From the NCBI GenBank assembly GCA_036850595.1, contig CM072168.1, positions 13,693,982-13,757,981 on the forward strand: a stretch of 64,000 nucleotides of DNA. Direction: 5' to 3'. Origin of the DNA: Rhyacichthys aspro (taxonomy: Eukaryota > Chordata > Actinopteri > Gobiiformes > Rhyacichthyidae). The notes under the pieces are model-generated. The model was not told where the DNA came from. It worked only from the letters and a program-made list of their open reading frames with translations, and searched no databases. A program made the position numbers and the translations under genes. Shown piece by piece: positions 39,210 to 50,368 of the stretch (the stretch's first letter is position 1; each line of letters begins with the position of its first letter).

Positions 39210-39870
39210 GCTGATTTAAACCTATATCATTTATTGAACTGCTTGAAAAACATTATCTTTGGGATGTTTTGCTGGCTTATCTGGGCGACCCGGATTTTCA
39301 TTTTCATTAAAAAGAAAAACATTAGCGAGATGGTAATCAATAAAAAAATGTTGAGAATCACTGGTTTAGTACATCAAATGGTTTATTTGTTATATTGGTG
39401 TAGGTATCCTTCATATATTCTAATTATTTTCTCCTGATTTAAAAACATTAAAAGTTTGCACTAACCAGGCCTCAAATATGGGCAGTCTTACATACAAATC
39501 TTCTGACCAATCATTATAACTTGCTGTTGTGAAAGTTTTGTGAAAGAAGTGCAAGTTACTCTAAGTTACTTTAAACTGTTTTAACATAATGCTTTTTTTA
39601 GTGAAAACATTGATTTTTGCTTCTGGTTCATCAAAATAAATAATAAAAACAGCTGACTGACCTTTTTTATTCTGTATAATTAAGTGATGCAACCAACCAT
39701 TAGGTATGACATTGAATTTAGTTAATTGTATAATGTTGGCACATCTGAGCTGGCTGACACTTCTATTATTGCAACCTGAAACCCATAACTTCCTCCACAA
39801 ACACACTTTCATTTAATGACCATATATTGAGACCAAATCTCTTCAAAAACCACTGGCTTTATGAAGAGCA
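39210..39870. other. parp4 3' UTR and promoter side of the C-type lectin
   Basis: AT-rich. Poly(A)-like signals ATTAAA and AATAAA occur near 39307 and 39340. The remainder is the short upstream region of the lectin gene. No coding exon is seen. Confidence 0.6.
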
Positions 39871-41984
39871 ATGGAGGAGGATATTTATGTCAACGTTGAA
39901 CAAGGCAAACATTTCGATTCAACGTCTTTTACAGCTGACAGAGGTATGAGCATCTTCAGTTTGTTGATGTTGATACTGTATGAATGTACATAAATTGTTT
40001 TGTGTTTAGAAGTTTCTAGACATCAGGGCTCAGAGAGGAGACTTCAACGAGTTATTATTCTGCTGGGGCTATTCTGTGCTTTCCTGTCCTGTTGGCTCAT
40101 TGGCCTTGGAGCTCATCGTAAGTCTAGTCAGATGGCTTGTTTATGTGTTGACTATTCTAACTTTATTCATCAATGATTTCTGTGAATGATGAGTGAAGTC
40201 CTGTGAAACACTTTGGACCAGCCAAAATGTGTGATTGAAATAAATATGACATCACTTACCTGTAAAGATTTGACTTAATGTATTCATCAAATCAAATAAA
40301 AAATCATCAATCAAAAAAAGTAGCAATTAAATTTAAAAACTAATCATAAACACATTATTTTAACATGTCTCAACCACAGGAACTTTTTTTTCTTTATATA
40401 GCCTTTCATTTATAATAATTCCAATATAGCGATAGTGAATTATACAACCAACACTGTACAGTTGGTTTATTTTCATTTATTTTTTCCAGATAGTCTCTCG
40501 GTATGGCGTTCAGCTACAGACTTGTCCCATATGAAAGCCCAGCTGACCACAGAAAAAGACCTTCTGAATGCCAGCCTCATTCAGTGGATTAAAAAGCAGA
40601 ACAGTAAGTGTGGGCACTGTAAATATAGATGATGTGGTCTATGTTGTTATGACTTCTGCAAAAAAAAGTCCAGCAGGTGTCTTGACAAATAGTCTCATCT
40701 TCAAACGGAATTATTAAGTATTTGTCTGTTTGTTTCTATGTGGTGGATAGATTGAGTCGTGACTTTGTCTTATTGGCTTTGTCTTTAATGTTGTTTGGTC
40801 TCAAAGGGAGGATGTGTCCATCAGGATGGAGGATGTTCAGGTGCAGCTGCTATTTTCTCTCCAACGAGTCCAGCTCATGGAAGAAAAGCAGCGAGGACTG
40901 CAGAACCAGAGGAGCACATTTGGTGGTTGTAGATAGTGCTAAAGAGCAGGTACAAATCAGCTCATACTGGGATTTTTTTTGTGTTCCCAGATCCTCAAAT
41001 TCTCAGAGTCTCACTGCTCATTAACAACGTAGACTGTATATAAAAATTGAGGTTTGCGTCTAAAATATAAAGCCATTTACATGCATTTAGTTTTTCTGGC
41101 CTAAACATCAAATTTAAACTACGCCCTTCATTATGTTTCAGAAGTCTTCACTCTCTCTTGATGGCTTGTCCTTCCCTCTTCCTCTCTATTTACCGTCCAT
41201 GTACACTTTCAATAAATGGCCAAATCACTGTCCATATATGGGCTGCTGTTTGTCCGATGCATCAGGATTAATTGAGTTTATTCTTTGATTGTCAGCAACC
41301 GTGTAAAAATACATTAATCTCACTGGAGAGGAGATGGGAGGCTTTGCACCATTTTTAGCTACAAGCGAGTTTCCATCTGCAGTCCGTAGACAGATGAGCA
41401 CAACAATGCACACATGATAAAACAAAGTAAAATCAGAGCATTGTATGACATAGACCAAACATACTTTATAAATATTGTTCTTACAGGTTGCTCTGTTTTT
41501 TGGTCTTGATTAGACTTTCCTCTCGGGGGTCATTGAAACACAGACATTGTTTTGGATGGGTCTGACTGACTCCGACGAAGAGGGGACCTGGAAATGGGTC
41601 AATGGCAGTCCACTGACATTAAAGTAAGTACTCTTCAGTTGACCTTTATTAAAAGAACAATTACTACAAACTAAGAGAGCAATTACTACAAAAATCATAC
41701 TTGCCAATGCAGCTTTAAATCAAAAATACATTTGTTTACTTGGGCATTTTTCATGAGCAGGACAAATAACATATAAAACATTAATATTCTCATTTTGTTT
41801 TTGTTCTCGTTTCTGTTTATCTGCTAGATTCTGGCGCACACCACAGCCTGATAATGGTAATGGCTATCAAACTTTGGGAGAAGAAGACTGCGCTCATATC
41901 ACAACAGGAAAAAACAATGCAAACAACTGGAATGATTTATCTTGTAACACAAGTCTGAGATGGATGTGTGAGAAAGCAATCTAA
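39871..41984 (+). CDS. Type II membrane C-type lectin (CD209/ASGR-like)
   Basis: Six exons (39871-39943, 40010-40117, 40490-40603, 40807-40949, 41514-41623, 41828-41984) join to 705 nt, 234 residues. The cytoplasmic tail starts MEEDIYVNVEQ; YVNV fits a Grb2-type SH2 ligand (YxN), but -2 to the Tyr is Asp, so it is not a strict ITIM. A signal-anchor helix (VIILLGLFCAFLSCWLIGLG) follows, then a short neck and one C-type lectin domain starting MCPSGWRMF. The sugar-site tripeptide is QPD, usual for galactose-type lectins, with downstream EEDC and WND calcium-ligand motifs intact. Cysteines of the long-form fold are present. Teleosts have many such CD209- or hepatic-lectin-like genes, and I cannot name the orthologue. 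It meets the CALHM gene tail to tail, with 52 bp between stop codons. Confidence 0.9.
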
Positions 41985-42036
41985 CAAGATTGCAACAGTC
42001 ATCAAGTCAATTTCAGTGAGCAAAATATAAGCCATG

Positions 42037-43242
42037 TTACAGTGGTAAATCATTATTAAATTGAAGATGTTCTTCCCGGAATGTCCAAACTCTGTTCCTG
42101 GTGTTTTCAGAGTCCATGGTCATTAATGGGACATTTTCTGGATCACTTTGGGGCTCCGCTTGTGTCTCGTGCTTCATGTAAAAGTCTGAGGCTGATATTT
42201 TCTGCCATGATTCCCACACTTCACTGTTAATTTCACTGTGGTGGGTTTCTCTTGTATTCTTCTCATAATCCTGAATGGCTTTGATATGGGGTTTACAAAT
42301 GATCCTTGCTCTCTCTGCTGCTATTTTTGTTAGTTCATCTTTCAGATGGCAACTGACTTGTTCTGCCAAAAGATTATCATAAACCACCCTGTAGTATGGA
42401 GGACAGCACACTTCAGCCCTACAGATATTTCTCCATCCACTGTTTCTGACATTACAGACCCATAGAGTTTCAGCGCAGCTCCAAACAAAAAAAAAGACGC
42501 AGACCAAACCCAGGCCGATATTCTGGAAAAGAACAGTTCTTAAAAAACTTCTAAAAAACTTCATTACACAATTAGAATAACAATCTGAATAAAAGGCTGT
42601 TTTAGGACAAATTCACCACACATTTTGACTCTGTCTGTCACTCAGCAGCAATTATTAATTTTAATAGTAAATTAATAATTCTCTTTTTCTATGTCTTCTC
42701 CTTTAACCCACACTGCTTTGTGCTGCAAGAGTTAAAAAAAGAAAAGAAACAAGCTTAATGAAATATGTTGTACTTACCAGTGACTCAATTCTGTGACTAG
42801 TTTGGATGTGTTTTTGTTCATCCGTGAGGTTTTCTTTGCAGGGAATCCCAGTCTGATTGGGATTAAGGTTTGTCTTTAGACACAAGTACCAGTCTCCATC
42901 AAACAGAACAGCAGCGATCCACACTGCACTCACTGACAAAAATTTGACCAAAAACAGTAACAAGCAGCTGCAGTAGTTGTTCCAACTAATTTTCTTGAAA
43001 AAGTCACAAATCCTTTTATGATTAAAAGGCTCAATAAAGTTAAGAACCCACGTGAGAATCACAGGAGGTGAAACCAAGTAAAGTGCCCCATTTAGATGGA
43101 AGCCTGCTGTGCACGAGCACTGAAACTTCATGTCAAATATGTACTGTAAGACGAAGAAGAGGACTATGAGCAGAAATGTGCTCACTGCACTAGTAAAAGC
43201 TTTTAAAAGTTTTTCTGCAACATCATGACCAATGTGTGGCAT
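42037..43242 (-). CDS. CALHM-family channel, CALHM6-like
   Basis: Two exons (43242-42778 and 42522-42037) join exactly to 951 nt, 316 residues, close to the 315 of human CALHM6. Calcium homeostasis modulators form large-pore ATP/ion channels with four membrane helices. Visible here: a hydrophobic helix (AVSTFLLIVLFFVLQYIF), the family CxC signature in the first extracellular loop (KFQCSCTAGFHLNGALY), a second (LYLVSPPVILTWVLNF) and third helix (LLLFLVKFLSVSAVWIAAVLF), extracellular Cys in DWYLC and GIPC, a glycosylation site (ENLT), a fourth helix (IGLGLVCVFFFVWSC), and a helical cytosolic C-terminus with VWESWQKISASDFY. Assignment to the CALHM6/5 branch rests on length and C-terminal resemblance. 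Human CALHM6 is linked to immune-cell synapses; a similar role here is inference. Confidence 0.8.
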
Positions 43243-44168
43243 GGTGTCTCCAATAACTGGTATGAAGACTGGTCCTGTGGTGGTTTAGTCTGGTAAGTAT
43301 TGGTCAGAATAAATGTCAGGAGCACATTTGACTCTTTTATACAGTTGAAAGAAGCAATGACCACATTCTGCTTCTAAAGCACTCTTAGAGCGATGCCACT
43401 GTAGGGTTTCACTTCTCCTTTTTACCTCAAAGGATTTTCCTAACACTTTCACATGGCTCATCTGATAAAGCCTTCAAAAAAATAAACCCACATCACTGGT
43501 CACATTCTTAATCCCTGATGGTGCACTTGGAGACTGAAATGTTTATGCGTGGGAAAGATGAAGTGAAAGATCATTTTTATTACCAACTTCATTTACCACA
43601 TGCTTAAGCTATGTTGTGTCTGCGTTTTATGTCTTCCCTTTTATCATAACTACTCAATTTACAGTAAATCCAGAATGTACAGGAATCAAGATAAATTATG
43701 GCACGGCACTCTGAATCACAAGGTCCCACAACGTTTCACAAAATACCCACAAATCACAATGTGAGACTATTCAGACTGTTAAAACCCTAAAGTATACTCA
43801 GCAGCATTATACTCTTCAGCGGTGGTTATAGTTTGACTTTGACTCCACTCCTCCTCCTTTTCAACTCCTTTATTAAACACTCAAACTATAATGTGTGTTA
43901 GTCATGTGTCACCTTATCTATATACAATCCAACATAATGTGTTTCAACCTTTTTCCCTTTTAAACGTTGCAGAATCATTAAAAACAGCACAAAAGCACAA
44001 AGACACGCCTTTTAAAATGACAGGAATATACACACCTTAAAGGCAATGTTTACTCTTAGGGTTGTGTTGAGAAAGCTGAACTAGAGATAGAACTGCTCAT
44101 GTTACTTTTGGCGTTAAGAAGAATAACGTGAGTGGACCTTTTTTTCAATTCTATCTTCAGTTTGAGAC
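43243..44168. other. Divergent intergenic region between CALHM and vtcn1
   Basis: About 0.9 kb of AT-rich sequence between two start codons on opposite strands, so it should contain both promoters. No exon is seen. Confidence 0.55.
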
Positions 44169-47100
44169 ATGGCTTCTTTGGGGCAGATCATCTTCTGCAG
44201 GTAAGTATATGGACAATGTCATGTCTTTCAAGTTATTTTAATTACAGGTTGTTGTATGTTGGTGATTATACCTCTACAAAATATTATGTGTATGATTTAA
44301 AGAGAGAGAAAAGTTGTTTTTGATTCATTATTTACGATTTTCTTGATTGAGTTTGTAACATTCCCTATTGGAAAACTGTAATGGTGGTTTTAATTAGCAG
44401 GCAATGCAGTTTTACAGTCATTTAATCATTTACTTTACACAAATAATACAGATATTAGTTTCAAGCCCAGGATATTTTGTTGCATCAGAAAACAGATCTC
44501 TCACCAATGTTTTTCCAGTTGTTGAAATGCTGCTGTTCTGTAGACTGTTGACTTTGCACAGGACAAATGCCATCATGTCTGACAGTTTTTTGTCTTGTTC
44601 TTGTTTGTGCAGCATGGTGAGCCTGATCCTTGTTTTCTCTGGGCTTATCATCATCATTATGGCCTTGGCCTTTTCTGGTAAGATCCCTTAAACATTTGAA
44701 GAAAAGTTTGTCTGTGGTATCCTCACTGTCAGTAATGCTTCTGTTAAACACAGTACTGTATGAAATGTGATCACTGTCTCTGTATCACACTTAATGCACT
44801 GACAGCAGGAATGTTTGCTTAAAGGCCTATCATGTTTGCTATTTGATACAGATGGCAAATAACAGAGGCCTTAATGGAAGTAATAAGGGGCACCTAATTA
44901 CCCTATCATAATATTTAATATAACCGCACAACCTGTTCCTTTTGTGTTTTCTATTTAAACACTGAGACCGTCTTTTGTGTTATGTATTAAAATAGCTTTA
45001 AACATTGTCATATTACAAACGTTTTAAAAGTACAGTATGTCACCTCCTCTCATTATCTTGGTGGGTTCACAATAGATTGATGTCTTAATTATTACATTTT
45101 TTCTTAAACTTAATTGTCCGTTATAATATAGCAATGCCTTTAATGTTGGTTCTATTAGATCTGCCAGTAAAGCATACATTTATTTACTCCAAAACATTAA
45201 GTGATTTAAATTCACATCATTCATCATTTTGTTTGCTGCCTAGTGGTTTGTTGCCGGCTAATGTGGCTTTGCCTCTTGCATGTCTTTCTCTAAGAAATGA
45301 GAAAAGGGGAGTTCCATTATGACAATGCACCCAGCCACCTTCACCACGCTGCAGGTCTTTCCTCTCAGTGGCCCATGTGACATTGTTCATCAAGATGGAT
45401 TTCATTACGCTTTTGTAAAAGTTCACCATTAAGCTTCCTCAGGGACAACAGTCTCTTTTTGACAAGCAACGGGTGTTGTCTCTCCCTGTCTGCTGTTTTG
45501 ACACGGTGACTCCAAGGTACTTTAAGGTGTCTCCCACCCCCACTGCCTCTCTGTGTGTGAAGCAGCCAGTGTGTGATGGTCTTAGTTCATCTGAAGTCAA
45601 TCTCAATATCATCTCTTTTATGTTTTTGTGTTCCGAACCAGGTCATTGTCCCTGCACCTCTCAATGAGATGTTCCACCTCAATCCAACAAGATCCATGCA
45701 GATTTGTCATTGTTGGAAATGAGACCAATCAGTGTTGTGCAGTCATGAGTAAAAAAAATTTGGAGCAAGACTAAGCACACAACCCTGAGGTGTGCTGAGG
45801 ATGAGGGTGGAGGATGTGTTTACCCACCCTGACCTGCTGTGGTCGTCCATTATCCATGCACACAGGGATGAGCTGAGCCCCAGAGTGTTTTGTTTGGAGA
45901 ACATTTAGGGGAATGACCGTTTAAGATGCAATAATGCAAATAATATCCGCACAATGCTATTGGGCTGCGCTGGGTTTGTGAGTGCAATTTGAAGTGCTGT
46001 TGAGACTGCATCCTCCATGGAGCGGTTTGTTCAATAAGTAAACTGATAACTGTTCAGGTCTGCTGGAATGATGTTCCTAATATGTGACAGCACAAGTCTT
46101 TCAAAGCACTTCACTATCGCCGGTGTTACCGCCTCTCTTTGTGTTTCCAAAGAAGTGATTCAGGACAATATTGTTGTTTGGCAGGTGGTTCCTGGATTTA
46201 TAGTCCGTCAGTGCCTTGATGCAATTCCACATGCCCCTGGTCCTACCAACCAACTGATAGGCTTTTGATTTACTTGTGCATTTATTACATTGATATTTTT
46301 GCTGCTTAACAGGTAAACTATCATATGTGCTCAGCTCCAACAAATCTTCTGTTGCCAACTTTGGTGAGAACCACCTCCTCAGCTGTTATCTGGATACAGA
46401 AACCAAAACAGCTCGAATTTCTAAGATGTCTGTGACCTGGGAGAAGAAGGGTCTGAGCGGAGATGTTTACCGCTTTAAGGATGGAGCTGCAGACCTGAAG
46501 GACCAGAGCCCACAGTTCAAGGGGAGAGCAAAGCTTTTTCCTGAAGCCCTGGTGTCGGGGAATGCCTCTCTGATGCTGACAGCGGTTAGGAATGAGGACC
46601 AGGGTGACTACACCTGCAGCATCAGCTCTAGTGCTGAAGGAGGCTCAGTCACCATTCACCTGAGAACCGCAGGTGAGATTACTGGACTTAACAATGGAGT
46701 CATTATTCAAAGCTGTTCATGAGTCGAACAGCACAAATGTTGAAAACTAGATTGATTTTGTCTTGAATTTATGCCAAAATTGTCTGTGGAATAAGATAAT
46801 CAGTCATAATGTAATGGTTGCTTGGTGTTCTTTAAACTAAACACATATTTTAAAAAGAAGACCAGGAATAATATTCCTTTGGCAAAGAAGATGCATGAGA
46901 ACAGACAAGCATGTTAAAGACATGCTTTACTCCATTTCATAGACTATATTAATTGCTCTTGTATGAAACTGAAATAGTTTTACTTTGGGCTGTCTCCATG
47001 GTTACACACTGTTAGCTGTGTAAACTGTCTAAAAGCAAACAATTTTTACACAAAGACTTTGCCCTGGGCTCTTGACCTCTGCTTGAATGAGGTTAATTCA

Positions 47101-48025
47101 AATCTTGGCCTAAATTAAAGCCACAATATAGATCATTTTTACTGTTTGAGTTAAGACTATCAAGGAACTTTTTCAAAGGGACCACTTTTCAATAGACAAA
47201 CAGCAACAGCAAAATGCATTACAATATGGGTCCCTATGTGCAAGGTGTAAGGGTAATAATTAGTCACAGTCAGGCAAGATTTTATGTTTGTTATATCGTT
47301 TTGTGTTGCAATCATTAAAATAACAAATTTTATTTAAAACAGTGTTTGTATTAACCGCTAGCATTTTTTTTTAATTTTTCCTTGAGTAAAGATTGTGGCG
47401 ACTGCACCCAGGTTTGTTCTTGTTCCATATTCAAACAATCTTTCAGCAGTGACATTATTGTATGTGAACATGATGTCCTGTACCTAAATAGACTCTTAAC
47501 AGAGAACAGCTTTGCAGCAGAGCATTAAATATCAAGTTTTATTTGGCTGAATTTTCAATATTAACGTCTCTTGATTTCTCTAAGCCTTTTCAGCACCCAC
47601 GTTCAATGTATCAAAAGACACTCTGTTGGCTGCAGCAGACAGATGGTTTCCTCAACCCAATGTGAGATGGCTGGACTACAAAGGGAATGTCCTTAATGGT
47701 AGCACAACCCTCAAACCTGACAATGCTGGTATATTCATTGTAGAAACTTTACTGGAGCATATAAACATCAGTGATACGTACACACTGAGGATCGAAAACG
47801 ACGTGAAGATTGTTGTCTCAGAGGCAACTATAACAGGTGCTCTTTGAAATTACAACACAGCATTTTTTTCCCTCTTCATTTTTTGAGAGGATCTTTCTTT
47901 CATATTTTTCAGACTTAGGTGTGACTCAGAAAACATACTTCTTCAACAACAAGGCCTCATTACTGGAAACATCACTTCACCTAAGCATTGGGATCACTGT
48001 CTTATCCATTTATAATCTGACCTGA
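44169..48025 (+). CDS. vtcn1: V-set domain-containing T-cell activation inhibitor 1 (B7-H4)
   Basis: Five exons (44169-44200, 44613-44677, 46313-46672, 47585-47836, 47913-48025) total 822 nt, 273 residues (human 282). B7-family inhibitory ligand on the cell surface. The N-terminus MASLGQIIF is nearly identical to human, followed by a hydrophobic signal segment. The IgV exon has both cysteines (LLSCYLD and GDYTCSISS) and the NASLMLTAVRNEDQGDY signature. The IgC exon has the RWFPQPNVRW signature, but the two canonical cysteines are Ala (47629-47631) and Leu (47785-47787). The last exon has NKASLLETS, matching human NSKASL, then a short hydrophobic tail, so it may be weakly membrane-spanning or lipid-anchored. 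A polyadenylation signal is at 48271. Intron 2 carries a LINE relic. It lies next to trim45, as in mammals. Confidence 0.93.
45320..46360 (-). mobile_element. Decayed non-LTR (LINE) reverse-transcriptase fragment
   Basis: In vtcn1 intron 2, antisense to the gene. Minus-strand translation in shifting frames shows a chain of LINE RT-domain landmarks: KCFERLVLSHIRNIIPADLN, SYQFTY, SMEDAVSTAL, then a TPQGCVLS motif (RT SPQG-type) and, toward the 3' end, FYKSVMKSILMNNVTWATER. Several stops and frame changes break it, so it is inactive. It resembles the L2/Rex-like elements common in fish, but I cannot name the family. Confidence 0.7.
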
Positions 48026-48699
48026 CTGTTTACTGATCTTCATAATGCTTCTTTCTTTATGCATTTCAACAACTTGCAGGACATTGGTAACTGACTATTG
48101 TCAATTTTGTTTCTAAAGTTTTGCTCTACTTTTGTTGATGTATTTATGATATACTTTATATATGTATAGGCTATATCTTATTTATTGAAAACCATCCTTT
48201 CATTCTGTTCATTCATTTGTGGTGGTTGCCAAGCACAGATAGATGTACAGAGTAATAAATGCTACTTGTTAATAAAGTGTAAATTATTGCATTTATTGTA
48301 TCAAATCATTTGTTGTGATGTCATTTTCCTTGTAGAATAGACATGTGTTCACTTACTACTGTTATTCATTTGCATAGAGCAGTAGTCTCATTTTAAGCTT
48401 CAATTATTAGGATTAACATGGTTACCTGAGAGCATAGCACAAGGTATTAGGAATTTGATTGATTTTTGTTGGGTCCTACCAATAAAAATTAAACACTTCC
48501 ACAGTGTATGGCAGTGATCATCAACTGGCAGCTTTCCATATGGCCCCCAGCACATAAAAATCAAATAAAAATCAGAAAACATAAGGGGGAAGAATAGGTA
48601 GAGTTGAAAAATAAATATAGCTAATAAAGGACTCAAAGACACAAGCTAAAATGGTTCAGAGCATAAAATGAGGAGCTTCTTATCTACTCAAACACCCAA

Positions 48700-48836
48700 T
48701 TCAAGTGAGGCTGACTTGAGCCAGGCTCAGTTGAGCTTCAGCTAAGCCTTGAGCCAGGCTCACTTGACACAGGATCACTTGACACAATGTCACATGACAC
48801 AGCGTCACTTAACAGTGCTACTTGACACAGCATAGT
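48700..48836. repeat. Left flank of the 15-bp minisatellite
   Basis: Degenerate units of the form GAGCCAGGCTCACTT and GACACAGCGTCACTT, about eight in all. It is the same unit family as the array at 49553-49835, so the 41-bp array between them appears nested. Confidence 0.75.
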
Positions 48837-48839
48837 GTA

Positions 48840-49490
48840 TATTTATTGCTGACTCATGTATATTTCTGCTGACTCATGTATATTTATTGCTGACCCTTTA
48901 TTATTTCTTTGGACTCATGTATATTTATTGCTGACCCTTTATTATTTCTTTGGACTCGTGTATATTTATTGCTGACTCGTGCATATTTCTGCTGACTCAT
49001 GTATATTTATTGCTGACTCATGTATATTTCTGCTGACTCATGTATATTTATTGCTGACTCATGTATATTTCTGCTGACTCATGTATATTTATTGCTGACT
49101 CTTTATTATTTCTTTGGACTCGTGTATATTTATTGCTGACTCGTGCATATTTCTGCTGACTCATGTATATTTATTGCTGACTCATGTATATTTCTGCTGA
49201 CTCATGTATATTTATTGCTGACTCTTTATTATTTCTTTGGACTCATGTATATTTATTGCTGACTCGTGCATATTTCTGCTGACTCATGTATATTTATTGC
49301 TGACTCATGTATATTTCTGCTGACTCATGTATATTTATTGCTGACTCATGTATATTTCTGCTGACTCATGTATATTTATTGCTGACTCTTTATTATTTCT
49401 TTGGACTCGTGTATATTTATTGCTGACTCGTGCATATTTCTGCTGACTCGTGTATATTTCTAACTCATTTATATTTCTGCTGACTGCAGA
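48840..49490. repeat. 41-bp-period minisatellite with higher-order structure
   Basis: Alternating 21-bp (TCATGTATATTTATTGCTGAC) and 20-bp (TCATGTATATTTCTGCTGAC) subunits form a 41-bp unit, about 15-16 periods. A variant subunit TCTTTATTATTTCTTTGGAC recurs at 48895, 48936, 49100, 49223 and 49387, spaced 41, 164, 123 and 164 bp, all multiples of 41. By hand count the array has fifteen exact TGCTGACTCA sites. Confidence 0.95.
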
Positions 49491-49552
49491 ATGTCTAGAC
49501 ATCCGTCTGGCCGTCTAGACATCTGGCCTTCTAGACGTCTGGCCCGGTTGAA
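49488..49552. repeat. Short palindromic junction repeat
   Basis: Three imperfect units of about 18-20 bp, each with CTAGAC and (T)CTGGCC, joining the 41-bp array to the right-hand 15-bp array. The first contains TGTCTAGACA, a perfect 10-bp palindrome. Confidence 0.7.
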
Positions 49553-49835
49553 CCAGGGTCACTTGAGCCAAGCTCATTTGAACTAGGCTCACTTGAGACT
49601 GGCTCACTTGATCCAAGCTCACTTGAGCCAGGCTTACTCGAGCCAGGCTCAGGTTAACCAGGCTCACTTCAGACAGGCTCATTTGAACCAGGCTCAGTTT
49701 ATCCAGGCTCACTTGAGCCAGGCTCAGTTTAACCAGGCTCACTTGATCCAAGCTCACTTGAGATTGGCTCACTTGAGCCAGGCTCAGTTTTAGGAAGCTC
49801 ACTTTAACCAGGTTCACTTTAACCAGGCTCAGTTA
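49553..49835. repeat. 15-bp minisatellite, right-hand array
   Basis: About 19 degenerate copies of GAGCCAGGCTCACTT with variants such as TAACCAGGCTCAGTT and GATCCAAGCTCACTT. Because 15 is divisible by three, long open frames with five-residue repeats appear on both strands; these are artefacts. Confidence 0.92.
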
Positions 49836-50368
49836 GGCTTAATTAAGCTGAATTTTTTTTTTGGTCAACTTTCAATAACATAAAGTTTTCATTCAAAAAA
49901 TAAAAACAATATTTAGGTGTGGAAAAATAAAATATTAAGAAAAAGTTAAGGTATTTACTGATTTATTTAACTAAATAGTTTAAATGTCTGGCCTCCTCAG
50001 CAGATGTGAAATAACAGGCTGGCCTTTAGATGGTGGTCCTGTGTGTAGATGTGAACCTACATAGTCCGGGACCACCCTCTCGTGGGCCTCCCGAGGTTCC
50101 TATTGGTCCGACTGTGTGTGGGGTGTCAAATATCCCACCGACAGTGAATGCAACCTACTTCAGCTGAACTTTGTTCAGCAAGTTAAAAATGTGCACAGAC
50201 TAAGAAAAGTGGAAAGGTAAATGGGCAGTTGCGGTTGTCACTCTGTTGGAGTTTCAGAGCTGTGTAAGTTTTCTTTAAGTCATAGATTTCTGCTGAAGTT
50301 TTTTTTGTTTGTTTGGTTTTTGTGGTTGGTTGGTTTTTGTCCTCAGAAGTCACTGAAAAGAACGCACA

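Larger units (their letters stand above)
48026..50368. other. vtcn1 3' UTR, minisatellite block and trim45 promoter
   Basis: After the vtcn1 poly(A) signal (48271) there is AT-rich spacer, then the repeat block 48700-49835, then about 500 bp rising in GC toward trim45. The trim45 transcription start is not placed. No gene is seen on either strand. Confidence 0.6.

Noticed and set aside
48840..49490. CRISPR-like array of direct repeats
   Set aside because: There are no unique spacers; units are contiguous, and the host is a vertebrate. It is a minisatellite.
49515..49817. Open frames on both strands with five-residue repeats resembling pentapeptide-repeat proteins
   Set aside because: They are the translation of a 15-bp minisatellite. 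They have no start context, no splice support and the same quality on both strands.
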